Assembly: GCA_023014335.1 (NCBI GenBank) | Contig: JAECYW010000007.1 | Location: forward strand, 2,294,001 to 2,358,000 | Direction of reading: 5' to 3' | Length of the DNA stretch: 64,000 nt | From: Galerina marginata | Taxonomy: Eukaryota > Basidiomycota > Agaricomycetes > Agaricales > Galerinaceae | In this document: positions 1 to 12,715 of the stretch, one piece after another | How positions within the stretch are numbered: the stretch's first letter is position 1 | Layout: every line of letters begins with the position of its first letter | Notes under the pieces: model-generated | Seen by the model: only the letters and a program-made list of their open reading frames with translations | The model's database searches: none | What the model was told of the DNA's origin: nothing | Program-made: the position numbers and the translations under genes

Positions 1-773
1 AGTGCGATGTCGGTCGATAGAGCGTGGGTAAAACCACTTGAACAAAAGTCTAGAACCCCCTCGCGGTGGGCTCCAGTTGAAGAGATTCCAACGAGGTTGG
101 AAAGGGAAAAGGGGTGAGGGAAGCTAGTGACTCCGTCAACTACGTCCTAGAAATGTTCAAGTAGTCGGTAGTTAGTTACTCGGCGTAACTCGATACGTGT
201 TTGCCAGTTGCGCTGAACGTTTACAGCCAAAAGGACTTGAAATGGTGGGTTGCGATTAACCAAAGAAAATAAGTAGCTAATACAGGGCTTTTATACCTAA
301 CTAGCTATGAAATTTTCTCTGTAAAATTTTAAGGGGAAGAAAGAATAGGGGGAAGGGGTCTTGAGATCGGCATGTGAATGAAGGAATATATGTAATTAGT
401 GAGGGGCCGTCTCTTGGATGAAGGAATAGGAATAGAAAATTTACTGTCCAGAGGTATTTCGTGTGTGTACCTATAATTAGAACTCGGAGCGGATAGAAAG
501 TTAATTGAAAAGAGCCGCGATCTTATGCTGAAGTCGTTGCCGGTATTTGTCTTGAACAGGGGCCGATTCCGTTGTTCCGCGCACAGTCGGAGTGGATACT
601 CCACAGCTTCTTGAAGTTCTTCTCCTGGGGAGGTTCTTTCGATGGAGTTTTAGACACGGCGAAGAGCCAGAGTGGGGTGTATTACTCCTAGTAGAGGTAG
701 ATACTACTATATCGCAGCGCTCGTCGACGCGCCAACGAGCATGTCCCAACCGGGGCCAAGATAGACCCGTTTA
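1..773. other. no supported gene
   Basis: Nothing with coding character is visible here. All reading frames are short and interrupted, and no paired splice signals join them into a recognisable protein. The last part (from about 530) begins to resemble the leader of the membrane-protein family copy that follows, but the match becomes convincing only after about 774. Confidence 0.5.
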
Positions 774-2470
774 ATCAGCAGCTGACGCTGACCAATCCGA
801 CCTCCTGATTCGGCTGATTGATCGGGCGTTGAAATTTGAAATTTCTCACTGTCATCCACTCTCCACTGAGTCTTTCTGCTCGCTGTTCTTCTCCTCTCCT
901 CAGGCGAATGTGCATCTGACACTTGTCTCTGACCACTGACAGCAGTTCTTCCACTCACTCTCACACAGACTTCCGCTCGTTGCTTCGAAGTGTCGACACC
1001 TGCTTTCCTGGTGCTGACTCTAGGGGCAGTGGTCTTTCACTCTATACGAATCCGCTGGCACTGATCAATGTGCTTTGTACCAACGACACCTGGTGCTGAC
1101 TCCAGCCCCAGGATCTAACATCTAGACAGTCTTCGCGTTCTTCAACCGGTTATCGCGAAATCTCCACTTCAAAAGAGGAGATGAGAATAGGATGCTGACC
1201 ACCAACCCTCTCCTCAAGGTGAAAACTGTCGCTTTAGGCCCATGATCCTCCGAGTCAGCACTAACCGTCGTTTTTTTCTATTAGTGACACACAGGCGGCT
1301 CGAGCACATCATCTACCTCCATCTTTTATTCTCTTCGATGACCGCGCCGCCCTCGACGACACCCGGACCTCAAACGAGTACGTTGACGTGAACGCCTGTC
1401 GGCTACAGTTCTTGACCCAAGTCGTCTCGAGCATGGGCAGCCTTGCGCCTGGGGAGACCGCGGCTATCTTTCGAGAATCAAATCGTGCGCCTTTTTCTCT
1501 TCGTTTACTTTTGCCTATTCCTTCTTTGTTGCCTTCACCTTTTTTCGTCCTCAGTTCTTGTTCTTTGTCATCTTCAATTCTTGCTCTTCGTTCTTTGTCA
1601 TCTTCAATTCTTGCTCTTCGTTAGCTCCGGTTAGTCCCCCGGCCTTCCTTGCCCTTTTTTCTTTCCTGCCGGCATGGACCTTGGATCATGGCGTCCGTCA
1701 GCCTGTCCTACCCATCGTCCAGTACGATCCTCTAATACCTGGACTTCTCATGCCGGAGCCGCTGCCTTCCTATGCCGATGCCGATGCGCCTGCGTTCCAG
1801 CCCGCCATCACACCATCCGACCCGATCAAACTCCAGACTTGTGGTCATTTTTTTGACCCTTGCCCGACTGACGACTTCCTCCATCTCCTTTCTTTCATTT
1901 ATTTTTCGATGGATGTTGTTTTATTATGTGTTGTCGTCGTCGCTGTCGGCGTGAAGCTCATCTCACTGTGGTTGCGTCCAGGCTGCTTTCATTTTCCTTC
2001 TCATTTAACGTTCAAGTTTTTCTGTTTTCGTTCTCATTTCCATGCCCGGCGCTTTGCCTCGCAGGGGTCTTGCTATCAGACACCAGTGTCCGCTGGACTG
2101 TTCTCCTCGGAGTAGGAGTAGGAGCCGATTTTTCACCCCCTTGATGTTCTCGTTTGCTCGCCTTGTTTGCAAATATTTTTTTGTTTTTTAGCTTCTATGT
2201 CGTGACTCGTTATTTGTATATGCCCTTTTTCAAAGCTTGAATGCTTAACTTTCAAATTTGGACGAACCGTATCAATCTGGCCACCCTAAATCGACACTTG
2301 CCAATCCCGACGGACTCTCACACTCGTCGCTTTTATTCTCTTTCCAAGGCTCGGATATCATGCGGCTCTCAGCTCTCAGGGCTTGGGGCTCGTGCAAGCC
2401 TTGTTGAAACTGCGGACGGATGCGGAGTTCTTGGGGTGAGGTCATGGCCGATTTCCATGCTCTCAAATCC
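774..2470 (+). pseudogene. decayed 5' part of membrane-protein family (copy A)
   Basis: The leader at 774-1030 matches 42432-42690 upstream of the intact gene at 42769-46966 almost throughout, including the shared blocks 'gacctcctgatt' and 'gcgaatgtgc'. An exon remnant at about 1294-1483 still encodes pieces matching the intact exon (Thr-Gln-Val-Val-Ser-Ser ... Pro-Gly-Glu-Thr) before the same donor context (aaatc|gtgcg) at 1484. After it comes pyrimidine-rich sequence of the giant intron type and one inverted-repeat module at 2308-2436. The downstream exon that encodes the membrane segment is missing, and the Ser-rich exon is frameshifted and stopped. This is a truncated relic. Confidence 0.7.
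2308..2436 (+). repeat. inverted-repeat intron module, outlying copy
   Basis: This is a diverged copy of the hairpin module found in the giant introns. GACGGACTC is followed by a CCAAGGCT inner arm and then GCAAGCCTTG. A GCGGAGTTC replaces the usual closing arm. A similar arrangement, including the 'cagctctcagg' block, lies at about 41750-41880. Confidence 0.55.
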
Positions 2471-2598
2471 TGGTCGAATAGAACAACATATCCTAAGGGG
2501 ACTCGTAACTAAACGACTACGAATATCTCTTGACTCTAATAAACGATATGTCGATGCGGTTCAGACGAGTTCAGCTGCCTGAAAGCCACGTAAGGAAT

Positions 2599-5331
2599 TC
2601 AGACTTTGGCAAAGGGAAGATAATGAACATACAAAGGCCGCGTTACCATATACGGTGGCCATAGTGTGCGTAGACAGTTCCTAGAAATAACTGTTAGCTT
2701 GTCGACAATAAACCAGGGTGACTGGTGACGACGCACCAACGGAATAAGTCCAGCATCCACCACATGGACATTTTTTGTACCATAAACCTTCAACTTGGAA
2801 TCTACTACTCCGTTCTGGGACAGAGGGAGCATGGATGAGGAGCCTGAGAACAAGGTGCGTTAACCTCGAATTTCTGTTCAGTAAGAGAGCGGTTGAGTTC
2901 TTGCACCTACCACAAGGATGCCATACACTGAAAATATTGTTGATAATATATTGGGTGAGACCCGCATCGGTTGTATCGGTGGGCGCTCGTAGAACCTCGA
3001 TGATATTAGAAAATGGGGGAGTCTTCGTGACATTATTAAGCACGAAAGAGAAGGCCTCTTTCAGGATCTGGAAGTCTGAGGTACGAATTTGGGTTAGTAG
3101 AACAGAACAAAATCAAATGGCTGCACCATGGTTGAATCCGAGGTAGTTAAGATTGATGGCAGGGTGCGCAGTAGGATCGGTGGAGTTTGCGTGAACGCTC
3201 CCGCGAGAGAAAGGGCGTACGACATTCGCTGCGATAGAAAGGTACGATTTCCCGAGTTCCGGGACAATTAACGAAGATTGAACTTCTGTAGAATAGTTTT
3301 ACTTCGAGTTTCACCTTATTGATATGAAGGACGAGACGTACCTGTGGTCATAACGAATCTGTGCATTAAATTGAGGACCATGACCTTCAATCCGACCTTC
3401 GACAGAAAAAGTAACGTACTCAACCTGTGGGACACTATCATTTTCGAGTAACTCGCGCTGCAGAGCAAGTTGCGCCTCGTATGGAGTTCCCTTAAATGCC
3501 TTTAACTCTTTGTCTAGACCGGCCTTCAGCTGAGACAAACGGTTCGCAGTAATGAATGAGGAATAGGGCAAGAAGGCGGCTGTCGACCCCGGCACGGATG
3601 CAAATACGCCTGTACGATTAGTCAAATAAGAAGACCACTGTTCCGTTGCAAAGGTCGTGTTTGTCAAAATTGCGTCAAACGATTGCCCGACATCGCGATT
3701 GATCTCCCAGACTCCCTGAAAGCCAAACCCGTCAGTAGGATTAGGGAAGCAGTATCAAGTATTTGACATTACCAGGACGCCTACGTGGTCCTGGCCCGAG
3801 GCAAATTATTAAATACTAAAGGAGAGCAAGGCGCTAGAATCCTCACCTGAAGGTTTTCTCCGACGCCTGGCAGGTCTTTGCGAACTTGAATTTTGAGGTC
3901 TTTTAGAATGGTTGCATTTCCAATTCCTATGTGCCGATATAATGAAGACATCTAGATAAAATGACTTTCAACATACCGGAAAGCTCCAAAATCTTTGGAG
4001 TCTGGTAGGTGCCTAAATTTCCAGAGACCGTTTGAATAATGAAGGCTACCAAAAAAAAGAACGCAAGCCTACCTGCGGCCAGGATCACCTTTCCTGAAGG
4101 TTTCACCTTCAAAAGCTTCGTTACATTTCCCTGAATGTACTGTACTCCAGTAGCAAGAAGAGGTAATTCAGAAGCGAAATTAATACGTGTTACGAGTGCG
4201 CCGGTGTTAATCACGAGGTTTTGGCGGTTCTGGTTGGGCTTGATAAAACCATTCACAACTGACGATCGGGTACGGTTGGTAGGGTCAACCGATGTAGGGA
4301 CTTCGTATACGCCCACATTGCTACCTGCACTCTGAAAAAATAAATTCCAGTTTTGCGTTACGCAAGAGCGATGATAAATTCTCACTGCTGCTTTGTTCCG
4401 GGGAACTCCAAGTAATTCCATCGTTTTTTCGAATGCCGGTATGACTTTGTTGGGTTCATAATAATTGGAAAAAGTTACATTGATCGGGCCTTGAGTACCG
4501 TGACCAGCATCTTCAGAACCAAAATTTTGAGCAATTTCTGTAGGGGCAGGAGTAAATGATTCAATTAACATAATATGCTTGTTAATTGTTTCCCAATTCC
4601 ACCCCGGATTGCCAAGTTTTTCCCAAGCTGCAATGTCAAATTTGAATAAAACACCCTAGGAACCTAAACGACTGCTCACCGTCGTATTCAGGCGCACTCG
4701 CCCTAGATATAAATGGTGATGGAATCCGATGAGATTACAGTAGAAGGGAACAACGGCTTACCGGACGAAGTACATCCCGTTTACGACGGCCGTACCTCCT
4801 AGAGCCTAGAGATAGCTTAGGTTCAATTTTTACCAAATTATATGGAGGTTCAACGGTACCTTTCCTCGAGGAAGACTCAACTCCCTTCCCCCAAGATGCG
4901 CTTGAGGTGTGCTCATAAATCCCCAGTCAAGGTTAGGATCACCGATGAAGTTCCCGAACAATGCTAATAGGCCAGTACATTAGCGCTGGAGCAGTGAAAC
5001 AACCTTTGTGACTGACCAGGAACAAGCGTTGTATTGTTTTCAACGAGAAATCCCGCTTCTAGAATACCCACTCGCAAATTTGGGTTTGCGGATAGTCTAG
5101 GAAATTGTAAGAACGAACACCCACGGATTCAAGGAATCAAGCTACCTGCCGGCTAAAAGAGCGCCAGACGCGCCACCACCTGTGTCACGGGGACTAAGTG
5201 GAGTTGATGAGTCAGGTGGCAAATCTCTCACCAACAATTAGGTAGTCGAAATCTTCGGTGGCTACGGCTATGGATAGCCCAATGACCACCGAGAAGAACA
5301 CGATACCGCGTAATTTTGAGTGAAAAGTCAT
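2599..5331 (-). CDS. secreted GMC-family FAD oxidoreductase (aryl-alcohol oxidase-like)
   Basis: FAD-dependent GMC oxidases and dehydrogenases oxidise alcohols; fungal members act outside the cell or late in secondary metabolism. The start at 5331 opens a signal peptide of about 24 residues followed by DFDYLIVGG. After an intron comes GGGASGALLAGR, the ADP-binding loop. Further exons give the family signature ALGGTAVVNGMYFVR and an N-glycosylation-rich middle region. Near the C-terminus, HPCG (first catalytic His) is joined over an intron to SSSMLPLSQNGVV, then VDAGLIPL and a second His in RRHQSP. About ten short introns with GT-AG ends join in frame. The end is divergent: the usual AHPQAPLY is altered and there is a tail of about 28 residues, so activity is likely but not certain. 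It lies in the same direction as and downstream of the SDR at 5666-7041. Confidence 0.85.
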
Positions 5332-5367
5332 ACTAAATGAAGAGTATTCGAAAGGCCTGAAAAGAAC

Positions 5368-5378
5368 CTTATTTATAA
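5368..5378 (-). promoter_or_regulatory. TATA box of the GMC gene
   Basis: On the minus strand this reads TTATAAATAAG, about 37-47 nt upstream of the GMC start codon. The spacing suits a short 5' leader. The assignment rests on sequence and position only. Confidence 0.5.
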
Positions 5379-5665
5379 CACCAACAATGCGACCGCATTT
5401 GCGGTTGACATCGGGAAGCGGTGATGTGCCTGCACCGTCACGGTTAGTTCCCAGAACCGTTATCCTATTCTTGTCACGGAATGTGTCAGCTTGTCAGCAT
5501 TCCTGCCCACTTTCCCCCGTAGCGGTAAGCCCATTAGAAAGAGAGGTAACCTTGACGGGAATCAACTTATTCGTCACCAAATTTTATACGGTTTGTTGTT
5601 CGTGATATGCAAATAGCCAGCTACTGTTATATTAAAGTCGCGACATATAGTCCATGAAGTTCTAT

Positions 5666-7041
5666 TTATTTGTTAAGGATATCCGCCACGATCTTCTCGG
5701 TCGTCAGCCAAGCCTCCTTTGCCAGCGTAGGACTTTTTGCATCTTCGCTCTCATCTTCGGGAGATGGAACTCCGAATGGCATGAGGTAAGCCCCAGCATA
5801 CTTGCTCTTGTCTTGTTGGATCTCTGGTGCGGTTGCCGCAAAGAGGGGTGTGACCGACCCCTGAATAGGTGTCAAAGAGGCTGCCAACATGGGGGAGTCG
5901 GCGCTTCCCCCGACAAAGTTGATTGCGCCAGCTATTGAAAAGAAGTCAAAAGTGAGCATAAGCGAACGAATCGACGATCTATAGATTCTTACGAGTCTTT
6001 ACGCCGCCTGGATGCACGGCGATAGATACAATATTGACTCCCTCCTCGTCAAACCTTCTTTGAAGCTCTTTCACGAAAAGGAGATTAGCAAGTTTAGACA
6101 GCCCTGTGGTCTCATGTTAGATATAAATGATGATAGACTCATTGACTCCTCACCGTATCGGAATAGGTTAGCAGGCATGCCGTCTGTGCCGCCAAGCTCA
6201 ATGTTGAACGATTCCAAGCTGTCAAAGCGCACAGAGACTGGAACAAGCTTGTGCGTCGTGGAAGAAAGCTGTCATTTAACACAGGTAAGATAACCTAGCC
6301 CTTCGACGACACCAAATGAAAGGACACACAGTAACGATGCGAACATCGGAAGAGATAGATGCGGTCTTCTTGATGAGAGGAAGAAGTGTAGTTGTAAGAA
6401 CAAACACGGCGAAGTGGCTGAAATTCATCGCGATTTAACATTGAAAGGTAGACGCCCGCCAAAGATGACTTACTTTGTGATCATGGAAACGGAGATTCCA
6501 TTTGCATCCTTGTCCAAAGGACGTGCTAACCTACAAGTTCTGTTCAGCGGGTGTTCAACGCCAAAACTGAGTCCACATACAAACCGGCGTTATTGACGAG
6601 AATGTCTAGGCGAGTTTCTGTAGCAATAAATTTCTCTGCAGCCGCCTTGACCTGTTTTAAGTCCCCAAAATCGGCAACAAATATACCGAAGTTGTCCTTC
6701 TGAACAGATGGCGATGCTTTAAGAATGGCGTCAATAGCGCCTTGTGCCTTGTCTGCGCTACGTGCCCCAATATACACCTTAGCGCCTTTCAGAGCGAGCT
6801 GGTTTGCCGTGTTCCAACCAAGACCAGTTGTGACGCTAAATGGGCCGAAGTTAGGGCGAGAATCGAGGAGCGTGATTTGTAGTACTTTGCACCAGTGATA
6901 AGCGCAACCTTTCCCTCGAGCTTGGGGATCAAATTGAGGTCCCAAATCTACAAGCGTTGTCGGGAGTCTGCGATAGGTTTCCGATGGCTGTTAAAAAGAA
7001 CTTACCTCACTGCGGATATCATCGCGTTTAGGGAGAGCCAT
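5666..7041 (-). CDS. short-chain dehydrogenase/reductase (SDR), retinol-dehydrogenase/WW-oxidoreductase-like
   Basis: This is a cytosolic NAD(P)-dependent alcohol/ketone oxidoreductase. The start at 7041 gives MALPKRDDIRSE. Later exons carry LEGKVALITGA, the Rossmann loop, then GLGWNTANQLALKGAKVYIGAR and DILVNNAG (structural NNAG). The catalytic Tyr and Lys are in YGLSK, which is created by splicing at about 6120-6165 (Y-x-x-x-K). This is followed by VHPGGVKT and a full C-terminus ending DILNK. All introns are GT-AG and in frame. One oddity is the glycine loop, which reads TGANVTTGLG rather than the usual TGANSGLG unless the neighbouring splice site differs. It lies 334 bp upstream of the GMC gene on the same strand and probably acts in the same pathway. 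A flank-only relic of a second copy is at 17640-17965. Confidence 0.87.
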
Positions 7042-8077
7042 GGCGACGTAATGGTAGGGATTAAAGTGCTGAATGGGGAGTTGATGGTGATAGATCAGCG
7101 ATGAAGATGCTGGGGCCATTTATTGAAACAAGCCACTACCATATTCGTTGAATGCTGGAATGACTAATTTCATCGGCATCATCGGTCATCCAAACGGCAT
7201 CCGTTGGGTGGCTAATTTAGGACCGCAAGGGCTTTCCGCAATTGCCATCCGCAACAAATATAAGTATGGCTTTGTCAACATCGATCGCATCGGATGATAC
7301 CATGATGCCGGCTCTAGACTTCTAAGCTTCCTTTTGTTCTGGTCGTACCACGTATACTAGTAGTAAGGGCCAAAAAAATAACTCAAACTACAGTCGACTC
7401 CCTCATAAGTCATAGCCCTGATAACTCCTACTCCCTTATACTTCATACCTTTTTGAGTCCACCAAGTCGGTTCGCAGAGAAATTCATACCATAACTCATA
7501 CAACCGCAATAACTCATAAGTCATACGCTGACTCCGACTCATACCCATCTTGGAGCAAAACAGGTTTTGGTGTAAGATTACCGCTGACCCTGACATACTT
7601 AGCTAAGCTAATAAATTGAGTGGGCGCGAACTTCACTAGTGCCCGCTCAGGACCTCGAAAACAAACCATTTATATATTTTAATGTGAACCAACCTTCACC
7701 ATGGCTCCAAAACCTCTCGAAATTCTTAAGAATGGTCTCGAAATTTTTTCAAAAACAATCAAGACTCGGAAAGAAGCATTAACCTTGAGGCTATCACGAA
7801 AGGAAAGTATTTCCTCAGCCAGACCACGACGCAAACACTGTTGATGAGGAGCGCATTCTGCATGACCTCGAAGCCGCTTCAGATTCTGAATTTTAGTTTC
7901 CCCATCTCCTCGAGCTTCCGCATGAGATTATTTTCTCTTCTACGATCTCGCAGTGTCTTCCTTAGGTGGCACAAAGAAACTGGTACGTGGATGCAAGTGT
8001 GGGTCTTAGGCCGTGGGAGTGTCGTCTCACGAACAGTATGAGAGAGTCGCAAGTGACGTATCCCCGTGGACGCACTA
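7042..8077. other. intergenic, no supported gene
   Basis: This contains the SDR upstream region. The block at about 7140-7265 recurs at 17824-17960. A loose patch of ACTCATAAGTCATA-like direct repeats lies at about 7385-7530. No frame here has coding character or a recognisable motif. Confidence 0.5.
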
Positions 8078-8609
8078 GGTGCCGTCAAAGTTGAGCTGCA
8101 GAATCTGCAGAATCTGCAGTTTTCAGCTGCAGCTGCAGAAGTGACATGACCTAAGCTGTGCACGTGTCGCCCAAAAAAAACCCGCGTAGGGTTTGGTTAC
8201 CGTTGCCATCCCTGTCGTGCCAGCTCATCGCCAGTCCTAGGGTTCGCGCTCGCTGTTCTCAACGACGAGCTTCACTATCTTCTCGAAAAGAAGTGTGGAT
8301 TCAACACCTTTAAGGCTTGGGGTTTGTAACAAGGAAATAAGATATTTTGTCACTTTTCATTACAAGAGGGCCTACGTAGAGAGGACATACGAAGAAGGGA
8401 AAAGCTGTGGTCAACGACGTTGAAAACAGCGCCGACGACATCTCGGATGTTGAGGCGGGTCAGCCGACAACGGCACAGACCAGCACAGCCCAATCTGGGA
8501 AACGAAGGAAACGCGCGTCTTTTTCACGCGGTGTGATGATTTGTGACAAATCACAAACTGCAGCTGCAGCTCGAAACTGCAGAAACTGCAGCTCAACTTT
8601 GACGGCACC
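8078..8609. mobile_element. MITE-like element with TA target duplication and CTGCAG-rich termini
   Basis: The left end GGTGCCGTCAAAGTTGAG is the exact reverse complement of the right end, and TA flanks both sides (8076-8077 and 8610-8611). Inside each terminus lie several CTGCAG units, three to five per end. The 532-bp body carries a short open stretch (about 8407-8545) of basic, KRRKR-containing sequence but no transposase. TIRs plus TA duplication fit a non-autonomous Tc1/mariner-type element. The superfamily is inferred. Confidence 0.65.
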
Positions 8610-8963
8610 TACTCCTCCAACGGTACTGACGAACCCAAAAATCGGTTAGCGCCGTCGAAATACAGAATTTTGGTGATGAAACTTACTACCAAGTCGTGGT
8701 GAGCTCGATCGACGTCAGGTATTTGACCAGAATCAGGCCACATTCCCGGATGACAGGCGTGAGCGATGCACAGGTTCGTTATCAAACCCAAGGTTTAACT
8801 GTCATAGCCTCCGCATTTTTCGACATATCTGATCTGCATTGGATGTTCGCTGTCTGCATTCTTATGCCAAAACCATCACAGTTGGCCGAATAAACCGGAT
8901 GTTTCTGATTCAAAAAGAGAACTGACGCATTCTGATTCTCCATCCCGCCCCAGTCTTATTTCG

Positions 8964-10867
8964 ATGGTTCAAGCCAGCCTACTTATTTTCTTCGCCATTT
9001 CGGGTCTCGATCGTGTGCTTGCTGCTGATCTCACAACGAGCGCGGCACTACGTGCATGTCAGAAACTTCGCATCCTGAACCCACCTCTGCTGCTGGGACT
9101 TCCTGGATCGCCTCAATTCAACAACGATACGGCCCTGTCGGGTTTGAATGCACAGCAGAATTCAACTTGTTCGACTGAGCCCCGTAGTCCTCAAGAACTC
9201 CTGTCTATCGTGTGTCATGCTTTATTGTATGACCAATTTCCGTCCTTGAACTCTTTGTTTTAGTTCAAAATAATCAACGAGACACGGACCCCCTGGGCGG
9301 TAAATTATTCGGCTCATTCTACTGGAAGTCCTATCTCACTAACACGACAGGCAAAAGGAAATGGCCATAGCTACAATAAGGGGTTCGCATCCACAACTGG
9401 AGTTCAAATTGCCCTTAAGCAAATGAGTGCCTTCTCGTATGACCCCGGTCGCAGAACGGCAAGTTTCGGTCCTGGTAATGCATGGAGCGACGTTTTTCCG
9501 AAGTTGGAGCAACACGGCGTCATGACTGCCGGTGGCAGGATAGAAGGAGTCGGTGAGTGGAAGTTTGTAGTAAAATATCCCTGCTTGACACGTCTTTTTA
9601 GGCGTCTCCGGGCTTGCAACCGGCGGAGGCTATTCGTACAAGACCAATCAGCTCGGTCTTGTTAGCGATAACATTGTTGAATATGAGCTCGTCACCTACA
9701 CAGGCGAAGTTCTAAATGTCACCTCATCTTCGCATCCCGATCTGTTTTTTGGCCTTCAGGTATGCGTTTTTTCATTCGCCACATCCACATACGAATGAAT
9801 TGGGGAAAAGGGAGGACTGAACAATTTCGGAATCGTGACCAAATTCACTCTGTCAACTTTTCCTCAATCATTAGTTCAGGTGAGAGACAGCAGATTTTCC
9901 ACAAATCGCAGCTTACTTTGTTCTCGTCGTAGGGTACAGTCCTGATAGTCCCAGCAGAGAATATGACCGCTTTGGCACATGCTATATTCAACTTCTCCCG
10001 ACACGTCATTGACCCGAAAGCTGATATAAATCCAGTCTTCATGTACGCTGGCGGGAAGGTAAATTCGACTTTCTTCCTGCTTTGGCGGGAAAGTATTTAC
10101 CTCAACTTCTAGATTACTGGCTTTATTTATCTGCTCTACGATGGGCCGAAAATCCCACAAGGAATTTTCGAGGATTTCATTGCGCTGGGGGCTCAATTCA
10201 AACAGCAGAAATTCTCTGAATACATTGTTTCCTCCTCTGCTGTTTTAGGCAGTCTTATAACCCGGTAGGTAGTCCGTTTACGGGCTTCCCTCATTTACTG
10301 TACAGGTGGACTAACAATGAACCGACAGTCAAGGGCTGCAGCAGTGGGCTACAACGGGATATACCATCGATCTATTAAACAAAGTGATAGATACCACGAT
10401 AGTTAAGGTTCCCTCTAACTATCTCAATCACATTTCTGATTTGTAGCTAATAGAAATACGGTCAAATCGCGACTACAAACCACTCGGGACTTGCACTCTA
10501 CATTACCACAGAGTGGTTTCTTCCGACCTCGTTTTCCCATGGGTCCGATGCTGGACGTCCTTCCGCTTACCCACATTCACAATCAACTCCCTGGAACCCC
10601 GCCAACGTAGGTGCCGCTTGGGACGATCCGAAGGACGATGAATATTTCAGTAACCTTCTCGAGCAACTTGCCAGCGATATGCAAGCCGCGGCTGTTGCTG
10701 AGGGATTATCGGCCTCTGACGCTCTCTGGTACCCTAATTATGTCCTCCCCGACACCCCGCTCAAGAAAATGTTTGGAAATAATGTGGATATCCTTGCCAG
10801 CATTGCAAAGAAATGGGACCCATGGCATATTTCATCTTTAACTGGCGGTTTCCGTTTCGCCAAGTAG
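8964..10867 (+). CDS. secreted FAD-linked oxidase, berberine-bridge-enzyme-like (PCMH-type FAD domain)
   Basis: BBE-like oxidases catalyse two-electron oxidations, often cyclisations or alcohol oxidations, with covalently bound FAD. The start MVQASLLIFFAISG opens a signal peptide of about 20 residues. Exons then give LNAQQNSTCSTEPRSPQEL, INETRTPWA and, across an intron, AKGNGHSYNKGF; the His is the expected FAD attachment site. Next come GFASTTGVQIAL, GLATGGGYSYKTNQLGL, HPDLFFGLQGGLNNFGIVT and the BBE C-terminal end FSNLLEQLASDM ... WHISSLTGGFRFAK, stopping at 10867. The second (Cys) FAD link of bicovalent members is absent, as in many fungal relatives. About eight GT-AG introns restore one frame. 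It lies between the SDR/GMC pair and P450-1, so a tailoring step in the cluster is plausible. Confidence 0.85.
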
Positions 10868-12579
10868 CATATGATATTGTAGTGGTAAGCTCTGGGTCGA
10901 GCTGCCCGTGTCTAAATTAGATTAGATAGCAATATATTCCCTCTTACCACACGCCTCAGGTTCGTACTTATGTAGATGGCGCGCCGTCCTGTGGGACGGC
11001 TAGAGTAACTCCGACATAAGCTCAAGCTCGCCAGCACGTATAGCCGTACCTACACAGCGACAGTACCACGGCCCATCCTAATCCCCATCTCCTTCCCCCA
11101 CCTGCACCCGCACTGGTACTTAACTGCGAAGACGACGACAGCGGATACAACCTGGACGTCGTGGAAGTTGATGACGTCCATGAATATGCTCGCAAGGCCA
11201 GCGGTTGTGCTGGCGCTGGCGCTGGTATCCACAGAGCTGGCCATTCGAAAGACGAAGTTGGGACTGAAAACGCGACATAGCACTCGAATTCGGACATGAC
11301 TTAATTTCCAATCATATCGACGGCCTCAGGCTCTCCGGCTGTTCGAGCGAGAAGGAAGGGACACCGTGTCGAGAACGAAGAGGCGGCCAACGATGGGGAC
11401 GTGAATGTGGGCAGCGAGGTGGCATCGAGAGCAAGAGTGGAGGCGGGCTGAATCTCGATGGGGGAGCGATTCTGGGCTGCGGCAAGGATGGGGGGACAGC
11501 TACGGGGCGAGGATGACGTTGAGCACAAAAGATGTCGACGACGCTGATGTTGATGAGGGTAGTGGGACGGTGGTTAAGGCTAAGAAGGTCACGGACGATG
11601 GAGGTGGTGATAGTGGTGCCGCCAGCCGTGGCCCGCGGTGTTGACGAAGACGTGCCGAACAAAGTGCATACATTGGGGCAGGGCGATTACGCGAACGACG
11701 ATGAGGGAGCAGAGCCTCGTGTTGATGAGAAGAGAGTCCGCAATGGCAATGGGACCAAGGATGTGGGCGCGGACGACGAACGCGACGTCGACCTCACAAC
11801 ACCCGATCAACCCTTCCTTCCACATTCCTGTCCTTCCCTCGCTTCACGCCATTCAAACCCTTCCACCCCAAGTCCCTCCCACACCATCCGTCCAAAAAGC
11901 CCAAGGTAAACACCACATCATCTTTCTCGCCCGCCTGAGGCTCCGCACCAGCATCGTCCGACCCAAGAATGACAACTCCAAATCGGGTAGCAGGCAAATA
12001 CTCAGAGCCGGCAGGCGGCGCTGCGCGCTCTTCAGGAGGAGGTCGACTGGGAGATGAACGCGACGGTGTAACGTTCATGGTGCATCGCGTGGTTGACCCA
12101 GAGATGGAAGGACGAGGACACCAACATGGACGACCATGGAGGTCCAAGCGCAGCCACCGACTATTCCAGCATACAGCTGAAAATAAGGCGAGGAAGTTGG
12201 TTTACTCATTCAGCTGCCATGAACTGACGTTATAATCTAAATTGGGTTGTGTCTTGGGATCTGCAGGCGATGCACAGGATACGGCCTCAAAGACGTCGCA
12301 ACCTGCAACAGTTGTTAAAAACAGCGTCGATGAAACGTCAATGACATAGCTCGTACTGAACTGCAAGTCGCAGCCGCAACGCAATCATTGCTGCCCCAAA
12401 ATCCTGGCTAAGAAAGGGTTTAGGAAAGGTTTGTTTGATAGAAGGTTAGAGAGCAGGAGATACATACGTTCGCAGCACATCGTTGAAGAAGAAAGTCACA
12501 AGACGGGTCACTGGCGGTACGGCAGCCACGACGTTGAATGTTGGCTGCAGGGCTGGCTTGAACCAATGTGTGGAAGGCA
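10868..12579. other. GC-rich decayed sequence, no intact gene
   Basis: About 11020-12400 is richer in GC and CG than its surroundings and has many overlapping short frames on both strands. On the minus strand some stretches look hydrophobic (for example the frame 11050-11283, with FMDVINFHDVQVV), but stops interrupt every frame and no splice-joined model was found. It may be a dead gene. The family was not recognised. Confidence 0.4.
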
Positions 12580-12715
12580 GCCATGTATGCTAGATTTCTA
12601 TATGAAACCTTGCCAGTTGCCTAATAGGCTGATACATCCAGAAGGCCAACTGCCTAACTTCCCAATTAAGTAATAAATCACATGACCTTGGGATATATGA
12701 CAAATACAAAATATT

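Noticed and set aside
2599..2853. Frameshifted C-terminus of the GMC oxidase
   Set aside because: The divergent end still aligns (RRHQSPWF for AHPQAPLY) in the same frame as VDAGLIPL, so a broken gene is not required.
7357..7596. Tandem minisatellite of ACTCATAAGTCATA units
   Set aside because: Only a few imperfect, irregularly spaced units are present, too weak to call a satellite.
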